64,000 nucleotides of DNA from Agromyces sp. SYSU T00194 (GTDB lineage: Bacteria; Actinomycetota; Actinomycetes; Actinomycetales; Microbacteriaceae): contig NZ_JBEPJZ010000001.1 of assembly GCF_040496035.1 (NCBI RefSeq), positions 1,922,001-1,986,000 on the forward strand, read 5' to 3'. The number at the start of each line of letters is the position of its first letter. The first letter of the stretch is position 1. Both the position numbers and the translations under genes were made by a program. The notes under the pieces were generated by a model. That model had not been told where the DNA came from, searched no databases, and saw only the letters and a list, made by a program, of their open reading frames with translations. Shown here one piece after another: positions 12,083 to 20,176 of this stretch.

Positions 12083-12114
12083 GGTAGCATGGTGCCCGAC
12101 GGAAGGAGTGCGCC

Positions 12115-12318
12115 GTGGCGATGACCCTGCGACTCGATGAGGCTCACGACGAGCTCCTCGAGGCACTGGCGACGAAGTTCGGGCGCTCGAAGACCGAGGT
12201 CGTGCAGATCGCGCTCGACGACTTCGCGGCCCGTGCCGACAAGTCCGCGCGCACGCGTGCGGCATTCGATCGCGTCCGCACCCGCGACGCCGACCTGCTC
12301 GACCGCCTCGCGCGGTGA
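12115..12318 (+). CDS. Ribbon-helix-helix antitoxin of a Doc-type module
   Basis: A 67-residue protein. 'MTLRLDEAHDELLEALATKFGRSKTEVVQIALDDFAARADK' is a complete ribbon-helix-helix DNA-binding unit, and the basic C-terminal helix would contact the toxin. GTG at 12115 is preceded by GGAAGGAG. The stop shares bases with the Doc start (GTGA). It should repress the operon through the palindrome at 12058-12082. Confidence 0.85.
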   Translation: MAMTLRLDEAHDELLEALATKFGRSKTEVVQIALDDFAARADKSARTRAAFDRVRTRDADLLDRLAR

Positions 12319-12713
12319 CCTCGGGCCGGGAGGTCGAGTACCTCGACCCCGAAGACGTCGAGGCGCTGCTCGACGAGGAGGGCTTCCACTTCAAGGACGG
12401 CGCTCGCGGACGGAGCCTGATGCTGTCGGCGCTCGCCGCGCCGATGCCGGTGTTCGGCGAGGAGGTGCATCCGTCGCTCGAGGAGAAGGCTGCGGCGCTC
12501 CTGCTGGCGGTGATGCGCAACCATCCGCTCGCCGACGGCAACAAGCGTCTGGCGTGGTTCGTGACGGTCGCGTTCCTCGAGCTGAACGTCGTCGACCTCG
12601 TGGTCGACGACGTCGCCGAGGCAGACCGCTTCCTTCGCGAGGTCGCGGCGGGCGCGGTCGACCTCGACGGGGTGGCGGCGTGGGTTTGCGCCCGCATCCG
12701 CCCGATCGTCTGA
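12315..12713 (+). CDS. doc: Doc-type Fic-fold toxin (death-on-curing family)
   Basis: A 132-residue Fic/Doc protein. The active-site motif 'HPLADGNKRLAW' (about residues 74-85) matches the HxFx[D/E][A/G]NKR pattern, with Leu at the Phe position. 'EYLDPEDVEALLDEEGF' is the usual Doc N-terminus. Doc phosphorylates elongation factor EF-Tu. GTG start coupled to the antitoxin gene. The antitoxin is RHH-type rather than the Phd fold of P1 phage. Confidence 0.88.
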   Translation: MTSGREVEYLDPEDVEALLDEEGFHFKDGARGRSLMLSALAAPMPVFGEEVHPSLEEKAAALLLAVMRNHPLADGNKRLAWFVTVAFLELNVVDLVVDDVAEADRFLREVAAGAVDLDGVAAWVCARIRPIV

Positions 12714-12807
12714 CGAGCGCTGCAGCGACCTCGGTTCGAGACTCCTCTCGACGGCAACACAGCAGTGCGCAAGGCTGGGCAGCGAACGTGAGCGAAGGAG
12801 CATCCCG

Positions 12808-13161
12808 ATGACGATCACGCAGTCCGACCGCAGTACCGGTGAGATCCTCGGGTTCGTCGTGTCCGGAGACGTGACGAAGGCCGACTACGACGTGATGACG
12901 CCCGCGGTCGAGGCCGCGGTCGAGGAGCACGGCACGGTGAAGGTGCTGCTCGACCTCACCGACTTCCGGTGGGAGAAGGTCGGCGCGTGGGGTTCCGACC
13001 TGCACTTCGGTCGCGAGTTCCACGAGAAGATCGCGCGCATGGCGATCGTCGGCCACACGAAGTGGGAGGAGCGCCTCGCCCACCTCGCAGGCCCGTTCTA
13101 CGCGCAGGAGGCTGCGTACTTCGACGACCAGAATGCCGGCTGGGCCTGGCTCCGGAGCTGA
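12808..13161 (+). CDS. SpoIIAA-like (STAS superfamily) protein
   Basis: A 117-residue protein of the SpoIIAA-like family. Typical features are 'GFVVSGDVTKADYDVMTPAVEAAVEEHGTVKVLLDLTDFRWEKVGAW', 'FHEKIARMAIVGHTKWEERLAHLAGPF' and a C-terminal Trp pair. It is a single-domain cytosolic protein whose family has been linked to lipid or hydrophobic-ligand binding; no precise role is known. AAGGAG precedes ATG 12808. Confidence 0.8.
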   Translation: MTITQSDRSTGEILGFVVSGDVTKADYDVMTPAVEAAVEEHGTVKVLLDLTDFRWEKVGAWGSDLHFGREFHEKIARMAIVGHTKWEERLAHLAGPFYAQEAAYFDDQNAGWAWLRS

Positions 13162-13168
13162 CACCCGG

Positions 13169-13708
13169 GTGCCGGGCGACACGGTGGAACAGTCCTGGAT
13201 CTCCGAGACAAGCACCGACAACACAGCACGGTTCGTGCTGGGCACCGTCGGCCGGAACCCGCTCGTCTGCATCGGCGTCAACCCCAGCACCGCCGCGCCG
13301 GGCGCGCTCGACCAGACCGTCACGAAGGTCGCAGGCTTCGCCTCGAGGAACGGCTACGACAGCTGGGTCATGCTGAACCTCTACCCACAGCGCTCGACCG
13401 ACCCGAACGGGATGCACCTCAAGCCCGACCCCGACCTGCAGGCGCAGAACGAGCGGCACATCGAAGGGTTCATCGATGGCCGCGCGCTGTCTCTGCTCGC
13501 CGCATGGGGAGGCCTGATCACGAAGCGGCCGTATCTCCCGCGGATGCTCGAGGGCATCGTGACGATCGCAGACCGCTCATCGTGCGAGTGAATCTCGATC
13601 GGCGACCCCATCGCTGGTGGCCACCCACGTCACCCGGCACGGCCCGGCTACTCCACGCCGCTGGTGGGCTTCGACATGGGTTCGTACCTGCAGAGTGGGA
13701 CGCGATAG
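13169..13708 (+). pseudogene. DUF1643 gene interrupted by an in-frame TGA
   Basis: The first 140 codons read as DUF1643: 'VCIGVNPSTAAPGALDQTVTKVAGFASRNGYDSWVMLNLYPQRSTDP' and 'AAWGGLITKRPYLPRML'. A TGA at 13589-13591 stops translation, but the same frame continues with the expected family C-terminus 'ISIGDPIAGGHPRHPARPGYSTPLVGFDMGSYL' to TAG at 13706. Relatives commonly have Trp at the interrupted position, so TGG changed to TGA by one base. It is a recent nonsense mutation, a sequencing error, or less likely read-through. The start is uncertain (GTG 13169, GTG 13184, or ATG 13133 overlapping the previous gene). The function of DUF1643 is not established. Confidence 0.75.
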
Positions 13709-13749
13709 CGGAGCGCTTCAGCAGCGGTCGGCCGCGTAGGGCACAGAGG

Positions 13750-14460
13750 CTACTGCGGTCCGAGGTTGACCTGTTGGGTCCATTGCTCGCCCCGGATGAT
13801 CCTCACAAGAGCGGTCGTGAGCTGGGCCGGTGTGAGCCTGAAGGTGGAGCTCCGCTCCCGGAAGTACGGCACCGCCCAGCGCGCCGTGTCTGGGAAGACG
13901 ACGAAGGTCTCGAGCTCACCGATTCTCGGCATCGGGTCCCGATCATCCTGGTTGGGGCGGAACAGATTCTTGTCCACGAGGATGCCGCTGGCAGTCGTGC
14001 CCTGCGACAGGATCTGCCGTGCCTCGGCCTGAGCCTCGCGGTACGCGGGAAGGTCCCGCCATCGCGTTGGCTTCTCGCTCCAGTACGGCTCGTTCTGGGT
14101 GACGACGATGGACCTGCCGTGTTCGAGAGTGTGTGAGTAGAGCGTCGAACGCGGCACTCCCTCCAGGTTCGCGTACCCGTCCCGCAGCACCGGGAGCAAC
14201 TCGGCGGGCGGGGTCTCGACCTTCCAGACGGACGCGTGTGCGGGTGCCGAGACACGCGCGAGCCACGCAGCGAGGAGCTCATCCGTGCCCGGTCGCAGGA
14301 ATTCCTCGTGGCGAGCGGCCGCCGCGATCACGTCCGAAACCGGGGTCTCCGACAGTGGCGGCTCGGTGGGAACGGCGCCGCCATGGGGGTCGGTCGCCCA
14401 CTGTCCCGTGGCCTGCATGTAGTCGGCATGTCGACGCATCGCGCCCTCGGCACCGTTCAT
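13750..14460 (-). CDS. Hypothetical protein, unknown function
   Basis: A 236-residue soluble protein I cannot place in a family. It has no signal or membrane segment. Visible blocks are 'AAAARHEEFLRPGTDELLAAWLARVSAPAHASVWKVETPPAELLPVLRDGYANLEGVPRSTLYSHTLEHG', 'TRWRDLPAYREAQAEARQIL' and 'LETFVVFPDTARWAVPYFRERSSTFRLTP'. ATG at 14460 follows a GGTGAGGGGGATC site, preferred over a farther start. It is convergent with the DUF1643 remnant. Confidence 0.6.
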   Translation of the reverse strand: MNGAEGAMRRHADYMQATGQWATDPHGGAVPTEPPLSETPVSDVIAAAARHEEFLRPGTDELLAAWLARVSAPAHASVWKVETPPAELLPVLRDGYANLEGVPRSTLYSHTLEHGRSIVVTQNEPYWSEKPTRWRDLPAYREAQAEARQILSQGTTASGILVDKNLFRPNQDDRDPMPRIGELETFVVFPDTARWAVPYFRERSSTFRLTPAQLTTALVRIIRGEQWTQQVNLGPQ

Positions 14461-14548
14461 GATCCCCCTCACCTTTGGGGCCGATCGTACTGACACGAGG
14501 TCGTGCTCGGGGAGACGGCTCAGCGCAGGAGCGCAGTCCGCCGCCAGA

Positions 14549-15565
14549 TCACCCCTCCCGCACCCGCGCCGTCGACGCCCGCTCCACGATGAACGGCGGC
14601 GGCTCGTCGAGGATCGTCTCGCCGTCGCGCTGCCCCTCGATCTGCTCGAGGAGGATCTCGACCGCGAGCCGGCCGACCTGGGCCAGCGGCATCGCGACGA
14701 CGGTGAGCGCCGGGTTCAGGTGCGGGGCGAACCAGGTGTCGTGGATGCTCACGATCGACACGTCGTCGGGAATCGCGAGCCCGGCTGAGGTGACGCCCGC
14801 GTGCACGCCGAGCGCGCTCGTGGTCGTCACGACGACCAACCCGGTCGCGCGCCCGCCGTTGGCGTAGTACCGGTGCGTGGCCTCGCGCGCGCTGTCGGCG
14901 TCCCACCCGCCCGAGATCATCGGATGCGGCGACAAGCCGCGCTCGCCGAGGGCGTCGACGTATCCGCTGTGCCGGCGATCCGACGAGGCGCCCTCCGCGC
15001 CCACGAAGGCGATGTCGGTGTGCCCGAGGTCCATGAGGTGGCGGGTGGCGACGGCGGCCGCGTTCGCGTCGTCGAGGCGCAGGGTGCGGATGCCCGGGGT
15101 GGCGTCCGCATTGAAGACCAGCGACGGCACCGACCGGGCCATCTCCCCGAGCGCGCGGCTGTCGGCGGAGAATCCGCTCTGGATGAGCAGCCCGTCGACG
15201 CGATGGCCGCGCACGAGCTCGCGGAACGCCTCGGGGCGTCCCGCGAGCTCGTCCGAGTTCAGCAGCACGATGGAGTAGTCGTGTGCTGCTGCCGCGGCCT
15301 GGGCGGTCTCGACCATCTGCGCGTAGATCGGGTCGTTCACGTGGTGGAGCGCGAAGCCGAGCAGGCCGGTCAGCGAGCTCCGCAGCGCGCGAGCGGATGC
15401 ATGCGGGGTGTACTGCAGCATCTCGATCGCCGACAGCACGCGCTCCCGCGTCTCCTCCCGGATCTTCAGGTTCGGATCGCCGTTCAGCACCCGTGACACG
15501 AGCCCAGGGGAGACGTCGGCGAGTTTCGCCACCTCCGACAAGCGCGGAGTGCTCTTCTGTGCCAC
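14549..15565 (-). CDS. LacI-family regulator of sugar locus 1
   Basis: A 338-residue repressor. HTH_LacI covers residues 8-60 ('RLSEVAKLADVSPGLVSRVLNGDPNLKIREETRERVLSAIEML'), followed by a periplasmic-binding-protein-like sensor domain ('IPDDVSIVSIHDTWFAPHLNPALTVVAMPLAQVGRLAVEILLEQI'). It is transcribed in the same direction as the two small proteins between it and the shared divergent promoter. It probably binds the two TAAATCGTT[G/A]TACCA sites at 16913 and 17001. The inducer is unknown. Confidence 0.9.
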   Translation of the reverse strand: MAQKSTPRLSEVAKLADVSPGLVSRVLNGDPNLKIREETRERVLSAIEMLQYTPHASARALRSSLTGLLGFALHHVNDPIYAQMVETAQAAAAAHDYSIVLLNSDELAGRPEAFRELVRGHRVDGLLIQSGFSADSRALGEMARSVPSLVFNADATPGIRTLRLDDANAAAVATRHLMDLGHTDIAFVGAEGASSDRRHSGYVDALGERGLSPHPMISGGWDADSAREATHRYYANGGRATGLVVVTTTSALGVHAGVTSAGLAIPDDVSIVSIHDTWFAPHLNPALTVVAMPLAQVGRLAVEILLEQIEGQRDGETILDEPPPFIVERASTARVREG

Positions 15566-15615
15566 CTGGTCTGCTTCCTGTCTGGCGATTGAGTCCCGAA
15601 TCTACCGGTGCCGCG

Positions 15616-15942
15616 TCAGCCCTTGAGGTTGACGTGCACGAGAATCCGGGCCGGCTGCTCCTCGCTCGCCCCCTCGACGCGCAACCGCACCCAGTTGCCG
15701 AACGTGGTGAGGCTGCTCTCGGCGATGGTCTCGTCGCTCCGAAGCGTGCGCGGCTCGCCCCGGGCGATCCAGTTGATGCCGTCGGGCGAGATGTCGGTCG
15801 TGATGGTCAGGTCGGGGTGCTCGCCCTCGACCTGGGTGAAGAAGACCGCCTCCGTGGCCCAGCCCGCTTCGTAGGGGAGGGTCGCGTAGTCGGATCGGAT
15901 CCACACGCGACGCGTGAGGACGGACGTGTTCGTGGTGTGCAC
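15616..15942 (-). CDS. Small protein linked to a sugar ABC locus, unknown function
   Basis: A 108-residue, probably beta-rich protein: 'VWIRSDYATLPYEAGWATEAVFFTQVEGEHPDLTITTDISPDGINWIARGEP' and 'GNWVRLRVEGASEEQPARILVHVNLKG'. The latter half resembles the strands of small carbohydrate-associated or phage-decoration domains. It starts at GTG 15942 after AGGAACAG and lies 29 nt after the larger protein 15972-16901, in one operon. No signal peptide is seen. I know no function for it. Confidence 0.65.
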   Translation of the reverse strand: MHTTNTSVLTRRVWIRSDYATLPYEAGWATEAVFFTQVEGEHPDLTITTDISPDGINWIARGEPRTLRSDETIAESSLTTFGNWVRLRVEGASEEQPARILVHVNLKG

Positions 15943-15971
15943 TGCTGTTCCTTCGGTTTCGCTCGCTGGGC

Positions 15972-16901
15972 TCACTCGGTCGAGTAGACGACCGAGTCGA
16001 GGAAGAAGTGGACCGGGCGGTCGGTGTCGGTCTCGACGTAGAAGATGGGATTGATGAGGTTGTCGATCGACCGGTAGCGCTCGGCGAGCGTGGGCTGGAT
16101 GCCTCGGAGGTCGAAGATCGTGTCCATGCTCTGCAGTTCGATGTACTCGCGCTTCTTCACGTCGACGAGCAGGCGGAAGTAGAGCCAGTTGATCTTGTCG
16201 GGGCTCTCGTTGTAGAGCAGATCCTGCTCGCCGCCGGGCACCCACTGGTAGCCGTCGGACGAGCCGTCCTCGTGGCGACGCCCGTACCAGAGGTTGTCGA
16301 TGCCGGGTGCGCACCATCCGTCTTCGACGCCGAAGTTCCAGTCGGCGTGGGTGACCCCGTCGGCGACCTTCCAGTACTGCCACTTCTTGACGAGCGTGCC
16401 GCCGAGCGAGTTCACGTACCGCACGCCGGGCATGTAGCGGTGCTCGCCGTCCTGCACGTCAAAGTAGAAGCCGAAGGCACGGATGTCCTCCTCGCCGAGG
16501 CCGATGCGGTCCTGCGCGGGGGTGTACGAGTACCACGCCTCGATCTGGATCTTCGAGGGGTCGCCGAACCGCGACAGGCGCTTGAGCGCGATGCCCATGC
16601 TGCCGTCGGCCGGCGGCTGCGTGTGCGGTGCGGCGACAGGGCCGGTGGTCAGCTTGAGCGAGTACGTGCCTTCCATCGACCCGTGCGACGCGGCGAAGCG
16701 CATCGGCGCCGAGCTCAGCATCGACGGCGCCCAGCTGGTCAGGTCGACCGCGCTGTTGAACGACTCGTAGTTGTCGTAGACGAAGTTCGGGGTGAGATCC
16801 ATCCACCCGTTGAACCCCCGGTCGAAGTCGTCGAACGTGATCACCCGGTCGAGCGGATTGAACCGCTCGAGCTGGCGATCGTAGGAGAGTGTCTTCTGCA
16901 T
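15972..16901 (-). CDS. DUF6772-like protein of sugar locus 1
   Basis: A 309-residue cytosolic protein without signal peptide. It looks like a beta-sandwich (jelly-roll): 'DRVITFDDFDRGFNGWMDLTPNFVYDNY', 'GSMEGTYSLKLTTGPVAAPHTQPPADGSMGIALKRLSRFGDPSKIQIEAWYSYTPAQD', 'FGFYFDVQDGEHRYMPGVRYVNS', 'DRPVHFFLDSVVYSTE'. I associate this with a DUF (6772, from memory) found next to sugar ABC transporters. Starts at ATG 16901 with GAGGAAGG. It may bind or cleave a glycan. Residues that could be catalytic are not obvious to me. Confidence 0.65.
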   Translation of the reverse strand: MQKTLSYDRQLERFNPLDRVITFDDFDRGFNGWMDLTPNFVYDNYESFNSAVDLTSWAPSMLSSAPMRFAASHGSMEGTYSLKLTTGPVAAPHTQPPADGSMGIALKRLSRFGDPSKIQIEAWYSYTPAQDRIGLGEEDIRAFGFYFDVQDGEHRYMPGVRYVNSLGGTLVKKWQYWKVADGVTHADWNFGVEDGWCAPGIDNLWYGRRHEDGSSDGYQWVPGGEQDLLYNESPDKINWLYFRLLVDVKKREYIELQSMDTIFDLRGIQPTLAERYRSIDNLINPIFYVETDTDRPVHFFLDSVVYSTE

Positions 16902-16912
16902 ACCTTCCTCAT

Positions 16913-16927
16913 TAAATCGTTGTACCA
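16913..16927. promoter_or_regulatory. Candidate LacI operator, proximal to the DUF6772-like gene
   Basis: TAAATCGTTGTACCA lies 12 bp before the start of the leftward operon. It matches the site at 17001-17015 in 14 of 15 positions. The two lie at opposite ends of the divergent intergenic region. Confidence 0.6.
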
Positions 16928-16986
16928 GATGGGAGGACAACCCCGTCCTCAATGGCCCATCGCCACGCACTCCGGAGAATTCCGCT

Positions 16987-17016
16987 TTGCGTTCCATCAG
17001 TAAATCGTTATACCAT
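16987..17016 (+). promoter_or_regulatory. Promoter of the sugar ABC operon with LacI-type site
   Basis: TTGCGT (16987-16992), an 18-bp spacer and TACCAT (17011-17016) form a plausible sigma-70-type promoter. The shared 15-mer TAAATCGTTATACCA (17001-17015) overlaps the -10, so a bound repressor would block polymerase. Confidence 0.55.
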
Positions 17017-17073
17017 ACTCGCACCGATGAGGATGCGAAGGGGCATCCCACGGCAACACGAGGAGTTGACAGC

Positions 17074-18351
17074 ATGCAGTTCCGTTTCATTGCTGCGGTC
17101 GGGGCCACCGCGCTCGCAGTGAGTCTGGCCGGGTGTAGCACCAGCGATGCGGGAGAGGGGGCGAGCGACGACATCGAGCTGCGCATGACGATGTGGAGCT
17201 CGAATCCCGACCACCTCGCCCTGTTCGACGCGATCGCCGACGACTACATGGCCGACCATCCCGAGGTCACCAGCATCGAGTTCGAGAGCCTCACGCTCGA
17301 CCAGCTCGACACCGTGCTCACCACGGGCATCACTGCGGGGGATGCCCCTGATCTCACCTGGCTCCCGGTCGAGTCGAGTCGCGAGTACATCGCGGCCGGC
17401 GCGCTGCTCGACGCCGCACCGGTGCTCGAGTCGACCGAGGGCTACGACTACGCCGACCTGGTTCCCGCGCTGCAGGAGCGTTGGCGCGACGGCGACGCGC
17501 AGTACGGCGTCCCGTTCTCGACCGGTGCGCTCGTCATGTACTACAACGCCGACCTCTACGCCGACGCCGGCGTGAAGTCGCCGGCCGACCTCATCGCCGA
17601 GGGCGACTGGACGTGGGAGTCGTTCCGCGAGATCTCGAAGGAGCTCACCGACGCGAGCGGCGTGCCCGGCTACGTGGTGAACGACTTCGACTTCAAGAAC
17701 TGGACCCGACTGGTGCCGCTGTTCTACGCCTACGGCGGCTCCCCGTGGAACGATGACGCGACCGCGTGCACGGCCGACAGCCCGGAGATGCAGGACGCGT
17801 TCGAGCTGTTCAACGGCATGGTCTTCGAAGACGGCTCGTCGCCCGTGCCCGGGCAGCAGGTCGACTTCTGGGGCGGCCAGGCCGGTGCGACCTCGTCGTT
17901 CCTCAGCAGCAACGCGCTGCTGCAGGACGCGACCTACGAGTGGGGCATCGTGCCGATGCCGAGCGGGCCCGCCGGTGACACCCAGGCTCTGGGTCAGGCC
18001 GCCATCGCCGCGCTCGCGGCCGGCGACAACCAGGAGGCCGCGCTCGACTTCCTCGCCTTCCTCACCAACGCCGAGAACGCCGCGCGCCTCGCGCAGTTCT
18101 TCCCGCCGGCACGGGAGAGCCTGCTCACCACCGACGTGCTGGTCGGCAGCTCGACCATCCTGACGCCCGAGCTCGTGCAGCCGATCATCGACGCGACGCT
18201 CAGCTCGGGTCGCATCTTCCCTGTCGCGCAGAACAACGCTGCCGTGGCGGACGCGCTCAACTCGTCGCTCGACGAGTTCGTGTACGTGCCCGACGTCGAC
18301 CTCGGCGAAGCGCTCGGCAACGTCTGCGCCGCCATCGACCCCCTGCTCTGA
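17074..18351 (+). CDS. Sugar ABC transporter substrate-binding lipoprotein (SBP_bac_1)
   Basis: A 425-residue extracellular binding protein. A lipoprotein signal with LAGC (Cys21) leads into the family pattern 'IELRMTMWSSNPDHLALFDAIADDYMADHP', 'GDAPDLTWLPVESSREYIAAGALLDA', 'QYGVPFSTGALVMYYNADLYADAGV' and 'AALDFLAFLTNAENAARLAQFFPPARES'. These bind mono- or oligosaccharides for CUT1 importers. AGGAG precedes ATG 17074. First gene of an SBP-permease-permease-dehydrogenase operon. No ATPase gene is present, so a shared MsiK-like ATPase encoded elsewhere is likely. Confidence 0.92.
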   Translation: MQFRFIAAVGATALAVSLAGCSTSDAGEGASDDIELRMTMWSSNPDHLALFDAIADDYMADHPEVTSIEFESLTLDQLDTVLTTGITAGDAPDLTWLPVESSREYIAAGALLDAAPVLESTEGYDYADLVPALQERWRDGDAQYGVPFSTGALVMYYNADLYADAGVKSPADLIAEGDWTWESFREISKELTDASGVPGYVVNDFDFKNWTRLVPLFYAYGGSPWNDDATACTADSPEMQDAFELFNGMVFEDGSSPVPGQQVDFWGGQAGATSSFLSSNALLQDATYEWGIVPMPSGPAGDTQALGQAAIAALAAGDNQEAALDFLAFLTNAENAARLAQFFPPARESLLTTDVLVGSSTILTPELVQPIIDATLSSGRIFPVAQNNAAVADALNSSLDEFVYVPDVDLGEALGNVCAAIDPLL

Positions 18352-18353
18352 CG

Positions 18354-19322
18354 ATGGCACTTCGCACGACCGAGGTCGTGCCCGCGGGTGAGCACCCGCG
18401 GGCACGGCCGCCCGCCCGGCAGGCGGCCCGACGCCCCGCAACCGGTCGCGATCGGGGGCGCAACCTGTTCGGCTACGCGCTTCTGGCTCCACAGATGGTC
18501 GGGTTCCTCGCCATCGGCGTGGTCGCGCTCGTCTGGGTGGTGTGGCTGAGCCTGAACCACATCAACGTGCTCGCGGGCACGCAGGAGTTCGTGGGACTGG
18601 CCAACTACACCCGCATCCTGAGCGACCCGAACATGGCGACGGTGCTGCCGAACACGTTCTTCTTCGTGTGCGTGCTGAGCATCGCCGGCACGATCGTGGC
18701 CCTGCTGCTCGCGCTCATGCTCAACCAGGCACTGCGCGGCATCAACATCTACCGCTCGATCATCTTCATTCCGGCGCTCGTCACGATGGTGGCGTGGAGC
18801 CTGGTCTGGAGCTTCATCGTGCAGCCCGAGGGGCTGCTCGACGCGGTGCTCGCGTTCTTCGGCCTCGACCCGTTGCCGTGGCTGCGCGGCGGCTGGCTCA
18901 CCCTGGTCGTGTTCGCCTTCATCCAGCTGACGAAGAACGTCGGCATCAACGTCATGATCTTCCTCGGCGCGCTGCAGGCGGTGCCGCAAGAACTCGTCGA
19001 GGCGGCACGCATCGACGGCGCGGGTCGCGTGCGCGTGCTGCGCAGCGTGGTCATTCCGCAGATCTCGCCCGCCATCCTCATGGTCTTCATGCTCATGATC
19101 GTGGGCTCGTTCAAGGTGTTCGAGGTGGTGCTCATCCTCACCGAGGGCGGGCCGGGCGTGCAGAGCTCGGTGCTCTCGTTCGAGATCTACAAGCAGGCAT
19201 TCAAGTTGAACGACGTCGGCTACGCGAGCGCACTCTCGGTGCTGCTGTTCGGGCTGATCCTCGTGCTCACGACCGCCATCTGGCAGGTCAGGAAGCGGGT
19301 GGTGTTCCATGAGGCGGACTAG
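18354..19322 (+). CDS. Sugar ABC transporter permease, MalF-type
   Basis: A 322-residue integral membrane protein with six predicted helices after an N-terminal charged tail. The permease EAA loop is 'QELVEAARIDGAGRVRVLRSVVIPQISPAILMVFMLM', which contacts the ATPase. It begins 2 nt after the binding-protein stop. With the next gene it forms the membrane channel of a CUT1-type importer. Confidence 0.93.
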   Translation: MALRTTEVVPAGEHPRARPPARQAARRPATGRDRGRNLFGYALLAPQMVGFLAIGVVALVWVVWLSLNHINVLAGTQEFVGLANYTRILSDPNMATVLPNTFFFVCVLSIAGTIVALLLALMLNQALRGINIYRSIIFIPALVTMVAWSLVWSFIVQPEGLLDAVLAFFGLDPLPWLRGGWLTLVVFAFIQLTKNVGINVMIFLGALQAVPQELVEAARIDGAGRVRVLRSVVIPQISPAILMVFMLMIVGSFKVFEVVLILTEGGPGVQSSVLSFEIYKQAFKLNDVGYASALSVLLFGLILVLTTAIWQVRKRVVFHEAD

Positions 19323-20157
19323 TCCCCGCACCATCGCGAGCCGCGGGCTCAGCTATCTGCTGCTGTCGGCGGTCGCGCTCGTCTCCCTGGGGCCGATCCT
19401 CTGGATGGTGAGCGCCTCGTTCAAGTCGCCGAACGAGATCCTCCGCTACCCGCCGACGGTCATTCCCGAGAACTTCAAGTGGGAGAACTACCAGCAGGTG
19501 TTCGAGCTGCAGCCGTTCGCGCAGCAGTTCCTGAACTCGGTGTACATCATGGCGCTCGTCGCCGTGTTGACCATCCTGCTGTCGGTGCCTGCCGGCTATG
19601 CCCTCGCACGGGTGCGACCGGTCGCTGCCGGGATCATCTTCCTGGTGCTGCTCAGCGCGATGTTCATCCCGCCCGAGGCGACGATCATCCCGCTGTTCCA
19701 GATGGCGTCGACGCTCGGCTGGATCGACACCCACTACCCGTTGGTGATCTTCACAGCGGTGCTCACGACGGCACCCATCGCGACGTTCGTCATGCGCCAG
19801 GCGTTCCTGACGCTGCCGGCCGAGTTCGAGGAGGCCGCGACGATCGACGGCGCGACCCGCCTCCGCACCATGCTGCAGATCTACTTCCCGCTCGCGCGCC
19901 CGTCGCTCGCGTCGGTCACGGTGCTGGCGTGCTGGTACAGCTGGAACCAGTTCCTCGAGCCGCTCATCTACGTGCGCTCGCCTGAGATGCTGACGGTGCC
20001 CGTCGCGCTCACCCGCTACGAAGACGCGTTCGCCGGCCCGCTCTGGGGCGTGCAGATGGCTGCGACGACGCTCTCGGTCATCCCCGTCCTGCTGGTGTTC
20101 TTCTTCGCCCAGCGCCACGTGGTCTCCGGCCTCACCGCCGGCGGCCTGAAGTCCTGA
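19309..20157 (+). CDS. Sugar ABC transporter permease, MalG-type
   Basis: A 282-residue permease with six predicted helices. The EAA loop is 'PAEFEEAATIDGATRLRTMLQIYFPLARPSLASVTVLACWYSWNQFLEPL'. Overlaps the first permease gene by 14 nt. The C-terminal 'VVSGLTAGGLKS' is the standard end of MalG-type proteins. Confidence 0.93.
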   Translation: MRRTSPRTIASRGLSYLLLSAVALVSLGPILWMVSASFKSPNEILRYPPTVIPENFKWENYQQVFELQPFAQQFLNSVYIMALVAVLTILLSVPAGYALARVRPVAAGIIFLVLLSAMFIPPEATIIPLFQMASTLGWIDTHYPLVIFTAVLTTAPIATFVMRQAFLTLPAEFEEAATIDGATRLRTMLQIYFPLARPSLASVTVLACWYSWNQFLEPLIYVRSPEMLTVPVALTRYEDAFAGPLWGVQMAATTLSVIPVLLVFFFAQRHVVSGLTAGGLKS

Positions 20158-20176
20158 ACGAGCAGAGGAGCTTGAA

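Noticed and set aside
13504-14136. A 210-codon forward frame antisense to the hypothetical gene at 13750
   Set aside because: Codon positions favour the reverse-strand gene from 13750; the 5' half belongs to the DUF1643 frame.
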